Shown here piece by piece: positions 33,633 to 41,105 of a DNA stretch of 64,000 nt. This DNA is from Pseudomonas sp. B21-048 (GTDB lineage: Bacteria > Pseudomonadota > Gammaproteobacteria > Pseudomonadales > Pseudomonadaceae), in the NCBI RefSeq assembly GCF_024748615.1, contig NZ_CP087168.1:2232001-2296000 (forward strand), written 5' to 3'. Each line of letters opens with the position of its first letter. The stretch's first letter is position 1. The position numbers and the translations under genes are program-made. Below the pieces are notes generated by a model. That model was given only the letters and a program-made list of their open reading frames with translations, had not been told where the DNA came from and searched no databases.

Positions 33633-35036
33633 TTACTGTCGCGGGTTGGGCGTCTCGCTAAGTGCCTCGGGTTTTATGAATAGCTTGAGAAAATTGACTG
33701 CCGGTGACGCCTCACAAGTGTCTCGTGTCACGATTGTGCCGCGGTTACGGACCTGCGGCACTTTGCAAATGTCCGGGGTCTTGGCCTGGAGTTTCTGATC
33801 GCTGCAGGCCCGGCAAATTCGATCGAATGCCGCTTCGAGTTGCAGTGAGTAGTCGAGCGGGTTACCCACCTTGGAACCTGAATGCCGAATTCCGCCTTGG
33901 GTATTCATGAAGAACTTGCTGACGTGGGCTCGGACTTTCTCCTCCGAGAAACTTTTATCTAACTTGAATGAGTCCACCAAGGGCTGGTCGCGACGCCACT
34001 GAGCGGCCGCGTGGCACGCAAGGCATGATGAGCGAGGATTATCTGCCGGGCCATTAAGACGCCCCTGAAAACCCGGGTATGGACGCTGTGGCCAATCGGC
34101 TTCGGAAGCGGCCCAGACCACACCGCGGAGCTCTTGGTTGATTTGGCTCTGGCTAATGGCGGTGGTTTTGTTCCAGGCCGGATCCAGTTCACCTGGATCA
34201 TTCCCCCACATGAGACCGACGGGAACCAGATTATCGAGCAGCCAATCGCCTTTGAAAGCCTTTGGGTTTGCAGGTTTTCGCCAGACAAAAGTCCCCATCA
34301 CCCATCCGGTGTCCTTCGCGTTCGGGTCTTTTACCGCGATGTCGACTTGCAGCAGTCGCATTGGCCTTGGTGTTCGGCCATCGACTCCATCCCGTTCACC
34401 ATGCGGATCATCCTTCGGGTTTATGTAGGCATCGATCTCAGGTGAGCCTTCGAGGTACGACACTTGCTCGACATCCGCGGTGGTGAAGAGGAATTTGAAT
34501 GAGGCAGATTGAGCGGGAAAAGCAAAAGTCGCTGGAATCTGAGGATTGCAAGGATTCTTGAAAATCTCGCCAATCGCGTACGCGCCAGGGCGGTTATACC
34601 AACCCACCGCCCACGTCTGAATGTTATCGCCTGAGGTTTTCGAAAGGTCCCCCCGGTCCGGGCCGCGTTCAGCGGTCAGGCCGTTGAGACGTTCACGACC
34701 ATTGAGGCTGTAGTCCATCCATGGAACGATCCACCATTCTGCTTTTGGATTCATCGTAAGTCGGCGTTGGTCGATGCGGATGCCACTGGCCCGAATCTCT
34801 TCAAGAAACGCAGCCATGTAGTCGCGCCAACTGGATTCGAACCTGACCTCTTGCCAGGCAAATACGGGGGTTCCAGGAGTGCCTGGCAAGTCAGTACGCC
34901 AAGGTAAATGAATGGCGCTCATGGCTGGATCGTAAGCGGAACTTGCCGATGCGGGAAAAGTACATTGCGCATGTGCTGCCAACGATGCAGCGGCAAGCAG
35001 AATTCCAAGACCGAGATTTTTCATCCACTGTTCCAT
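33633..35036 (-). CDS. Secreted protein with one c-type haem motif, function unknown
   Basis: 467 residues. A signal peptide (MKNLGLGILLAAASLAAHA) leads to the periplasm. A single CxxCH motif (SSCLACHAAAQWRRDQ, near residue 340) predicts one covalent haem. Other features are WWIVPWMDYSLNGRERLNGLTAERGPDRGDL and DTGWVMGTFVWRKP; cysteines near the C-terminus (FDRICRACSD, DICKVPQ, RDTCEAS) may form disulfides or bind metal. I could not assign a named family. ATGs at 35036 and 35024 are both usable. A small gene 52 bases upstream is probably in the same operon. Confidence 0.75.
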   Translation of the reverse strand: MEQWMKNLGLGILLAAASLAAHAQCTFPASASSAYDPAMSAIHLPWRTDLPGTPGTPVFAWQEVRFESSWRDYMAAFLEEIRASGIRIDQRRLTMNPKAEWWIVPWMDYSLNGRERLNGLTAERGPDRGDLSKTSGDNIQTWAVGWYNRPGAYAIGEIFKNPCNPQIPATFAFPAQSASFKFLFTTADVEQVSYLEGSPEIDAYINPKDDPHGERDGVDGRTPRPMRLLQVDIAVKDPNAKDTGWVMGTFVWRKPANPKAFKGDWLLDNLVPVGLMWGNDPGELDPAWNKTTAISQSQINQELRGVVWAASEADWPQRPYPGFQGRLNGPADNPRSSCLACHAAAQWRRDQPLVDSFKLDKSFSEEKVRAHVSKFFMNTQGGIRHSGSKVGNPLDYSLQLEAAFDRICRACSDQKLQAKTPDICKVPQVRNRGTIVTRDTCEASPAVNFLKLFIKPEALSETPNPRQ

Positions 35037-35088
35037 TTGGCCTCAACCGACGGTATATACCTGCTGTCGGGGGGGTAGTCAGGCTGCT

Positions 35089-35319
35089 TCAGCGCGTGAA
35101 CGGACCGTTCTGGTCGACCTTTTGCTGATAGTCGATGAAGACTCCGGTGGTGGGAACGTCGATACCCGAGAGCATTGCCAAGACATCGCTTGGCTGAAGG
35201 TTCTGCCAGATCACCGACACCGAGACGTCCTGGATGCTGCTGACCACCGGGGGAGGGGAGCAAATGCCGTAGGAGAGGGATGGTTTTTTCAGGCTTGCGT
35301 CATGGGCAGGGCTGCGCAC
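35089..35319 (-). CDS. Small uncharacterised protein upstream of the haem protein
   Basis: 76 residues starting with GTG behind a strong AAGGAGA site. It reads SYGICSPPPVVSSIQDVSVS and VIWQNLQPSDVLAMLSGIDV, a globular composition with no signal peptide or membrane segment. Codon use is that of a real gene. The haem protein gene follows 52 bases after its stop, so the two are likely functionally linked. No family recognised. Confidence 0.6.
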   Translation of the reverse strand: MRSPAHDASLKKPSLSYGICSPPPVVSSIQDVSVSVIWQNLQPSDVLAMLSGIDVPTTGVFIDYQQKVDQNGPFTR

Positions 35320-35515
35320 GATAGATCTCCTTATCTATAAATGCCTTGCAAGTACGGAAGTCACAGCGCTGGGGAGTTTAGTCAGGCGTAAAGACTTCGC
35401 CAGCTTGCGCGGAGCCTGGCGGACAGCCGGTATGGAACTGTGTCGGTGAAAGGGAATGTGTGGTGCCCGGTGGCAGCCGCTCGCTGGAGCAGCGCCACCG
35501 GACAAGTCCGTGGAC

Positions 35516-35896
35516 TCAGCCCTTGGCCGCCATCGCGGTCACTTCCACGCGCATCCCATCGACCGCCAGGGACGCCACGCCAACGGCGGCGCGAACCGGC
35601 CAGGGCTTGGCGAAGAAGCGCTTGTAGACCTCGTTGAAAGCGGCGCGGTCGGCCATGTCGGTGAGGTAGATGGTCAGGTGCAGAACCCGGTCCATGGAGC
35701 TGCCGGCTAATTCCAGCGCAACCTTGAGCGCTTGCAGGGTGCATTCACTCTGCAGGGTGATGCTCCCCAGCTCCAGGCTGCCGTCGGCGCGGGTGGGGAT
35801 TTGAGTGGAGACCAGCAGGCCGCCGAAACCGGCGACGTCGGAGGAGATGGATTCCGGGTCTGGGTCGGGCAGGAAGGTGAGGTCGCGGTTTGCCAT
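35516..35896 (-). CDS. RidA/YjgF-family protein
   Basis: 126 residues. RidA proteins hydrolyse reactive enamines and imines made by PLP enzymes. The fold is visible in GGLLVSTQIPTRADGSLELGSITLQSECTLQALKVALELAG, then VLHLTIYLTDMADRAAFNEVYKRFF and the C-terminal PVRAAVGVASLAVDGMRVEVTAMA. The arginine of 'RAAVGVASLA.D..VEV' is the conserved substrate-binding residue of the family; the following LA replaces the usual L, so it may be a non-archetypal (Rid2-7) member. AAGAGA precedes the start. A LysR remnant lies on the other side. Confidence 0.87.
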   Translation of the reverse strand: MANRDLTFLPDPDPESISSDVAGFGGLLVSTQIPTRADGSLELGSITLQSECTLQALKVALELAGSSMDRVLHLTIYLTDMADRAAFNEVYKRFFAKPWPVRAAVGVASLAVDGMRVEVTAMAAKG

Positions 35897-36049
35897 GGGG
35901 GATCTCTTGCTTGAGGGGGTGAGAGGGCGGTTGTGTATGGGGCGGCTGGCAGCGGGCCAGATCAGCCAAGCCCTGATGCCGATAAGTTAATCATTTTCAA
36001 CTGTAACGCACTCTCTGTAGCTGCTACAGCTGAATGCTGGTTTTGCCAT

Positions 36050-36226
36050 CTGGTGGCCGACGACATTCGTCTTGGCCGTTTACTGGCACCGTTCGGTTTT
36101 CACCAAAGTGACTACGCCTATGTTGCGAAGCGAAGTCCGGAACACAATAAGAAACTGGATCTGTTTTGCACGTGGCTGGCTTGTCAGGCCGAACAGGACA
36201 GCTTGGGGGTAATGCCCGTCAATTAA
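36050..36226 (+). pseudogene. 3' remnant of a LysR-family regulator gene
   Basis: The frame ending at TAA 36224-36226 encodes LVADDIRLGRLLAPFGF, then DYAYVAKRSPEHNKKLDLFCTWLACQAEQD. This is the final strand and helix of a GcvA/DsdC-type LysR effector domain ('LVADDL..GRLV.PF......Y.L..P.....K...F..WL..EA'). No helix-turn-helix or start is present upstream: the preceding 100 bases have no related frame. The rest of the gene has been lost. Confidence 0.75.
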
Positions 36227-36240
36227 GCTGCAATGCTATC

Positions 36241-36373
36241 TGTAGCAGCTGGCGAAGCCTGCGTTCGGCTGCGTAGCAGTCGTAAAATCAGCCACTGCGG
36301 TGCGTCAGGTGGACCGCGTTAGCCGAATTCACGACTGCTTCGCAGCCGAACGCAGCCTTCGGCAGCTGCTACA
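36241..36373. repeat. REPIN-type inverted repeat
   Basis: TGTAGCAGCTGGCGAAGCCTG and its facing partner ending GGCAGCTGCTACA enclose GCTGCGTAGCAGTCGT and ACGACTGCTTCGCAGC. The core is the same as in 4012-4152, including GACTGCTTCGCAGCCGAACG. Confidence 0.82.
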
Positions 36374-36477
36374 AGGAAATGCGTCGCGGCTGAAATTACT
36401 TAACTGATTGGCATTAATCTCTAGAGATCGCCCATTTTTTTGCTTAACGGGATCAACCAGCGAGAACACTTGAAGCG

Positions 36478-37119
36478 TCAACCAACGAGACTATCTGCCA
36501 GCCTCATGGCCTGCTGGATCGCGGCCTTACGCGTACCAAGGTCAACGTCTTCCCCCAGGATGGTTTTCTCGACAATCACCGAGTGCACATCACTCACGCC
36601 GATAAATTGCAGCCAGGCTTCCACGTAGGGCTTCTGAAAGTCGAAGCGCTCCGCCGGCGTGATTGACTGCGCCGAAAAATCCAGGCCGCGGGCGTACATC
36701 ACCACGGCGGTTTTGTTATGCAGCATGCCTTGCAGACCGCGTTCCGGGTCGAAGCTGAACAGGATGTCTTTCTGCGACACCAGGTCGATGAAGTGTTTGA
36801 GTTTGTACGGAATGCTGAAATTCCACAGCGGCACGGACATTACCAGCACGTCCGCGCGATGCAGGTGCGCGGCAAGATCTTTCAAGGTGTTCCAGGCGTC
36901 TTGCTGCGCCGGGGTCAAGGGCGTGCCATTGAGCCCGGCGTATTTGGCATCCATTGCCAGTTCGTCGAATTCCGGCAAAACCATGTTCCAAATATCGAGG
37001 GTGATGATTTCGGTAGCTGAGGTGTTTTCTTGATAGCGCGTAATGAAGCTGCGGGCGACTTCAAGGGAGGCCGACCGCTGTTTGCGCGGGGAACATTCGA
37101 TATGCAGAAGGGTGGTCAT
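36478..37119 (-). CDS. azoR: FMN-dependent NADH-azoreductase
   Basis: 213 residues of the flavodoxin-like AzoR/AcpD family, which reduces azo dyes and quinones with NADH by a ping-pong mechanism. Visible are the FMN-phosphate loop HIECSPRKQRSASLEVARSF, VLVMSVPLWNFSIPYKLKHFIDLV (the M-P-x-x-N-F flavin contact) and AVVMYARGLDF followed by a helix. GAGG precedes the ATG at 37119. It is divergent from a LysR regulator, a standard arrangement in which the regulator responds to quinones or other electrophiles. Confidence 0.9.
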   Translation of the reverse strand: MTTLLHIECSPRKQRSASLEVARSFITRYQENTSATEIITLDIWNMVLPEFDELAMDAKYAGLNGTPLTPAQQDAWNTLKDLAAHLHRADVLVMSVPLWNFSIPYKLKHFIDLVSQKDILFSFDPERGLQGMLHNKTAVVMYARGLDFSAQSITPAERFDFQKPYVEAWLQFIGVSDVHSVIVEKTILGEDVDLGTRKAAIQQAMRLADSLVG

Positions 37120-37152
37120 GGGTGCCTCGGATGGGTGAGATGGACGCATTGC

Positions 37153-37218
37153 AACATAGTTGTATCTGGAATATAAATCGTGAATAAATTAGTTATTGAT
37201 CACGTATAAAACTATGTT
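37153..37218. promoter_or_regulatory. Inverted repeat spanning the azoR/LysR divergent promoter
   Basis: AACATAGTT (37153-37161) and AACTATGTT (37210-37218) are exact complements 48 bases apart in an AT-rich region. The right arm covers the start codon of the LysR gene, which would fit autoregulation. Confidence 0.4.
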
Positions 37219-38068
37219 CGATGCTCTGCTGCTCAAAACATTTGTCACGGTCGTCGATGAAGAAGGTTTCAGTCGCGCAGCCGAAAAACTGCACCTGACC
37301 CAATCTGCGGTCAGCGGTCATTTGCGGCGACTGGAAGAACAGGTCGGTAAACCGCTGTTGAAGCGTACGACCCGCTCCCAGCATTTGACGCCCGATGGCG
37401 AGCGCCTGATCGCTTATGCGCGGACGATCCTCGCGCTGAACCGTGATGCCTGGGCGCAACTGACGCGCACGCCGTTTCACGGGCGGGTGCGGATCGGGGT
37501 GTCGGAGGATTTTGTCGAACCGCGATTGCTGCGGGGTTTTCAGGATTTTGCGGCGCAGTACCCGGGCATGGAAATCGATGTGCAGGTGGGCATTCCTGGC
37601 ACGTTGCTGAACCTGATGAAGCAAGGCGATCTTGAGTTGGTCATCGGTTCTCTGTGCGAAACCAGCGAAGCAGGGTTGCTACTGTGGCAAGAACCGCTGG
37701 TGTGGGCCTGGTCGGCACAACCCGTCACCCGGTTACCGACACCGTTGCCGTTGGCGCTGTTTCCTGAGCCCTGTCCTTATCGTGAGATAGCGTTGAGGCG
37801 GCTGGCTCGGGCGGGGATCGCCCAACGCACGGCGATGTCCTGCACCAGCTCCGCCGGGTTGCGAGCGGCGGCGTTGGCTGGTTTCGCGGTGGCGCCGATG
37901 ACGGTCAGTCAATTGGGGCAGGGACTGGCGGCGCTGGGTGCGGAGCAAGGGTTGCCGGATTTGCCGGATGCGCAGTTTCGGTTGTTTACCTCTGCTGAAG
38001 CGGATCAGGCGATCGTGGCAGCGCTCTCTCAGCTCATTGTGGAGTATTGCTCCACGCGAAGGGCTTGA
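37214..38068 (+). CDS. LysR-family regulator divergent from azoR
   Basis: 284 residues. The DNA-binding domain is LLLKTFVTVVDEEGFSRAAEKLHLTQSAVSGHLRRLEEQVGKPLLKR. The effector domain follows (VRIGVSEDFVEPRLLRGFQDFAAQYPGMEIDVQVG, TAMSCTSSAGLRAAALAGFAVAPM); the cysteine in MSCTSS could be redox-active, but this is a guess. A TTG six codons upstream is an alternative start; no clear ribosome-binding site decides. Probable regulator of azoR. Confidence 0.87.
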   Translation: MFDALLLKTFVTVVDEEGFSRAAEKLHLTQSAVSGHLRRLEEQVGKPLLKRTTRSQHLTPDGERLIAYARTILALNRDAWAQLTRTPFHGRVRIGVSEDFVEPRLLRGFQDFAAQYPGMEIDVQVGIPGTLLNLMKQGDLELVIGSLCETSEAGLLLWQEPLVWAWSAQPVTRLPTPLPLALFPEPCPYREIALRRLARAGIAQRTAMSCTSSAGLRAAALAGFAVAPMTVSQLGQGLAALGAEQGLPDLPDAQFRLFTSAEADQAIVAALSQLIVEYCSTRRA

Positions 38069-38176
38069 GCATTTCGAGGCAGCACTCGACAGCTGCTACA
38101 GATCGCATGACGGCTTCGTGAGATAGACTGATCAGCGGGCATCGGACGGTGGGGGATGACAGGTGGCGCGCTTCAG

Positions 38177-39397
38177 ATGGATTCGCTGATCACGGCGGCG
38201 GCCCGTGCGCTCGCGGCGGGTGATCCCCTCGGCGCGCTGAACCGCATCGCCTTGCGCGACGACGCGCCAGCCCTCGCGCTTCGCGGCATCGCGATGGCGC
38301 AGCTGGGCGACCTTGTGCGCGCGAAGGCGCTGGTGCGCAGCGCCGCACGTGCCTTCGGGCCGAAGGAGGCCCTGGCCCGGGCGCGGTGTGTCGTCGCCGA
38401 AGCCGAAATCGCGCTCGCCTCGCGGGACCTGAACTGGCCAACCAAGGCACTCGACGCCGCGCGGGCGACGCTTCAGGCGCACGGCGACTGGGTCAATGCC
38501 GCTCATGCGCGGTACCTCGAGATCCGCCGCTTGCTGCTGATCGGGCACCTCGGCGAGGCCGAACACCGGCTCGCCGAACTCGATCCGACGCCGTTACCAC
38601 CCACATCGAGGGCAGCCTACGAACTGGTCGTGGCGGGTATCGCAATGCGTCGCCTGCAAACAAAAACGGCGCGCGCTGCACTCGAACGGGCCGAGCGTGC
38701 CGCACAACACGCCGCTATCCCCGCGTTGACGGCAGAGGTCGAAAGCGCCGCCCGCATCCTCGACACACCGGCGGCGCGACTGATTGTCGGTGGTCAGGAA
38801 CGGCCGCTGCTGCTGGATGAAATTGAAGCGTTATTGGCATCCCCCACACTGGTCGTGGACGCATGCCGGTATGTCGTGCGCGACGCAGGCTCGTCGGTTT
38901 CACTCGCCCGGCGTCCGGTGCTATTTGCGCTCGCCCAGGCGCTGGGTGAAGCGTGGCCCGCCGACGTGCCGAGGGAGACGCTGATTGCGCGAGCCTTTCG
39001 GATGAAAGTCGCGGATGACTCCCATCGCGCGCGCTTGCGCGTCGAACTCGGGCGGTTGCGCGCGGCGTTGCACTTGATCGCCGATGTCGTCGCGACCCCG
39101 CGAGGGTTTGCGCTGGTGCCGCACGTTGCGCATGACGTCGTGGTGCTGGCGCGGCCGGTCGAAGAGCCGCATGCGACGCTGCTCGCCTTCCTCGCTGACG
39201 GCGAATCGTGGTCAAGTTCGGCCTTGGCGTTAGCGCTTGGCGCCAGTCAGCGCACCGTGCAACGGGCCCTTGACACCCTGGCGGCTGCCGGCAAGGTGCA
39301 ATCATTCGGTCACGGCCGCGCCCGTCGCTGGATGACCCCGCCGGTTCCGGGATTCGCGACGGTATTGTTACTCACAGGGTTGCTGCCCAATGACTAG
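38177..39397 (+). CDS. Large HTH regulator with N-terminal helical repeats
   Basis: 406 residues. The first ~220 are alanine-rich helical repeats of TPR character (DDAPALALRGIAMAQLGDLVRAKALVRSAARAFG, AAELEIALASRDL, EAEHRLAELDPTPL). A winged-helix-like region follows (RRPVLFALAQALGEAWPADVPRETLIARAFRM, HRARLRVELGRLRAAL, TPRGFALVP), resembling the OmpR/BTAD-type C-terminal effector domain. The last ~80 hold a second helix-turn-helix (SSALALALGASQRTVQRALDTLAAAGKVQSFGHGRARRW). It is closely followed by the propeller gene, so they are likely linked. An ATG at 38156 is an alternative start. Confidence 0.72.
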   Translation: MDSLITAAARALAAGDPLGALNRIALRDDAPALALRGIAMAQLGDLVRAKALVRSAARAFGPKEALARARCVVAEAEIALASRDLNWPTKALDAARATLQAHGDWVNAAHARYLEIRRLLLIGHLGEAEHRLAELDPTPLPPTSRAAYELVVAGIAMRRLQTKTARAALERAERAAQHAAIPALTAEVESAARILDTPAARLIVGGQERPLLLDEIEALLASPTLVVDACRYVVRDAGSSVSLARRPVLFALAQALGEAWPADVPRETLIARAFRMKVADDSHRARLRVELGRLRAALHLIADVVATPRGFALVPHVAHDVVVLARPVEEPHATLLAFLADGESWSSSALALALGASQRTVQRALDTLAAAGKVQSFGHGRARRWMTPPVPGFATVLLLTGLLPND

Positions 39398-39447
39398 CAT
39401 CCACTTCACCCACCCAGTGAATGCAGTCAGTGAACGAGGAGCAAGAC

Positions 39448-40077
39448 ATGAAACATTCAACGGCCGAAATCATCCGCGAATACGGACCCTTTCCAGGCGT
39501 CGACAGCGTGCACGGCGTCACCCATGACGGCCAGCAGGTCTGGTTTGCCTCCGGCGACAAACTCAACGCTCTCGATCCTGCGAGCGGCAAGACGCTGCGC
39601 TCGATCGATGTCGCCGCCCATGCCGGCACCGCCTTCGACGGCCAGCACCTGTTTCAGATCGCCGAGGATCGCATCCAGAAAATCGACCCGCACACCGGGC
39701 GTGTGCTCTCCACCATCCCCGCGCCCGGCGGCGGTGGCGACTCGGGGCTGGCCTGGGCCGAAGGGACGCTCTGGGTCGGTGAATATCGCGAGCGCAAAAT
39801 TCATCAGGTCGATCCCCAGACCGGGGCAGTGCTGCGCACCCTCGAATCCAACCGTTTCGTCACCGGGGTGACCTGGGTCGAGGGCGATCTGTGGCACGGC
39901 ACCTGGGAAGGGGATGAGAGCGAGTTGCGGCGAGTCGATACGGCAACGGGCGAGGTGCTGGAGAGCATCCAGATGCCGGCAGGCGTCGGGGTCTCCGGCC
40001 TTGAGTTCGATGACCGCGACCGGTTTTTCTGTGGTGGCGGCAACAGCGGGAAGGTGAGAGCGGTGCGCCGGCCTTAA
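39448..40077 (+). CDS. Vgb-like beta-propeller protein (glutamine-cyclotransferase-like)
   Basis: 209 residues without a signal peptide. Repeating blades are evident as GQQVWFASGDKLNALDPASGKTL, GQHLFQIAEDRIQKIDPHTGRVLST, GTLWVGEYRERKIHQVDPQTGAVLRTL and GDLWHGTWEGDESELRRVDTATGEVLESI. The length fits an incomplete five-bladed propeller, as in streptogramin-lyase (Vgb)-like or glutaminyl-cyclotransferase-like domains. GAGGAGC gives a strong start. It lies 50 bases behind the HTH regulator; it may be that protein's partner or target. Function unknown. Confidence 0.78.
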   Translation: MKHSTAEIIREYGPFPGVDSVHGVTHDGQQVWFASGDKLNALDPASGKTLRSIDVAAHAGTAFDGQHLFQIAEDRIQKIDPHTGRVLSTIPAPGGGGDSGLAWAEGTLWVGEYRERKIHQVDPQTGAVLRTLESNRFVTGVTWVEGDLWHGTWEGDESELRRVDTATGEVLESIQMPAGVGVSGLEFDDRDRFFCGGGNSGKVRAVRRP

Positions 40078-40178
40078 TAAGCGTGGGGGGCGGGTATCGG
40101 GCCGCAACCCGCCCAGAAAAAACGAACTTGCGAAACGGCCGTGTCTCGAATTTAAAAGACTCGAGAAGAAGGCGCCCA

Positions 40179-40901
40179 ATGAGCAAGTCGATAGGCGTAA
40201 AAGACCTGACTACTCACAGCAGACCTCTGCCGGTCATGACGCCCAAGGAGCATCCGCGATACGACCTGGCGCTGTTGATTGCATTTCTTCTCATCGTCGC
40301 AGCGCTGGGTATTTCACCCCATAGTCGAGTGGATTGGGTTCTGGAAAACCTGCTGGCCCTGCTGCTGGTGATGGTCCTGGTGGGCGTTTACCGACGGTTC
40401 CGTCTGTCTGCCGTTTCCATCAGCCTGGTTTTCGTTTTTCTGTGTATTCATGAGCTGGGGTCGCACTACACCTATGCGCTGGTGCCTTACGACCGCTGGT
40501 GCTCAGCCTTGACCGGGATCAGCCTCAACAAAACCCTTGGGTTTGAACGCAATCACTATGATCGGCTGGTCCATCTGACCTATGGGCTCTTGATGGTGTA
40601 TCCGATTCGGGAAGTGCTTGTGCGAATCACGCCGCTGCGCGGTTTTTGGGTTGGTTTCATCGCGCTGAACATCGTGCTGTCGACCTCGGCTGTCTATGAA
40701 ATCGTGGAATGGATAGGGGGGCAGTACTTGGGGAAAGACACGGCGAAAGCTTTTGTCGCTGCACAAAATGACCCCTGGGACTCTCAGGCCGACATGGCAC
40801 TGGCTGTGGCAGGTGCATTCTTCACGCTATGGGTTGCCTGGTTCCGGCGACGGTTGTCTCATCGAAATGCTCTATTAAATGTCTCCGAAAAAAATTCATA
40901 A
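40179..40901 (+). CDS. DUF2238 integral membrane protein (YjdF-like)
   Basis: 240 residues with six hydrophobic segments. Family motifs are ALIAFLLIVAALGISPHSRVDWVLENL, LCIHELGSHYTYALVPYDRW with conserved H-E and H-Y pairs, FERNHYDRLVHLTYGLLMVYPIREVL and NPWDSQ-like NDPWDSQADMALAVAGA. The conserved histidines and acidic residues on the membrane suggest a metal or proton role, but DUF2238 has no assigned function. AGAAGG precedes the start. The 205 bases after it hold no supported gene. Confidence 0.85.
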   Translation: MSKSIGVKDLTTHSRPLPVMTPKEHPRYDLALLIAFLLIVAALGISPHSRVDWVLENLLALLLVMVLVGVYRRFRLSAVSISLVFVFLCIHELGSHYTYALVPYDRWCSALTGISLNKTLGFERNHYDRLVHLTYGLLMVYPIREVLVRITPLRGFWVGFIALNIVLSTSAVYEIVEWIGGQYLGKDTAKAFVAAQNDPWDSQADMALAVAGAFFTLWVAWFRRRLSHRNALLNVSEKNS

Positions 40902-41105
40902 GTTCTCATTGAATGATGTCGATAAGCCGCCAATTGCTCAGAAGTCTGGAGAGCGGCGACCGGTGAGCCCCAAGGCGTATAACCGGATGGAACTGTTGCA
41001 GCAGGCGTACCGTCAATCGAGGACAGGGCCGCCAGATCCGAGTGAGAGGAAACACCGAGGTGCTGGAGGCCATTATCCTTCGACCCCATGACGGAGGGCC
41101 TCTCC

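Noticed and set aside
40879..41091. Possible 70-residue protein between the DUF2238 gene and the glycosyltransferase fusion
   Set aside because: It overlaps the DUF2238 3' end, has no ribosome-binding site and no recognisable features; kept out for lack of support.
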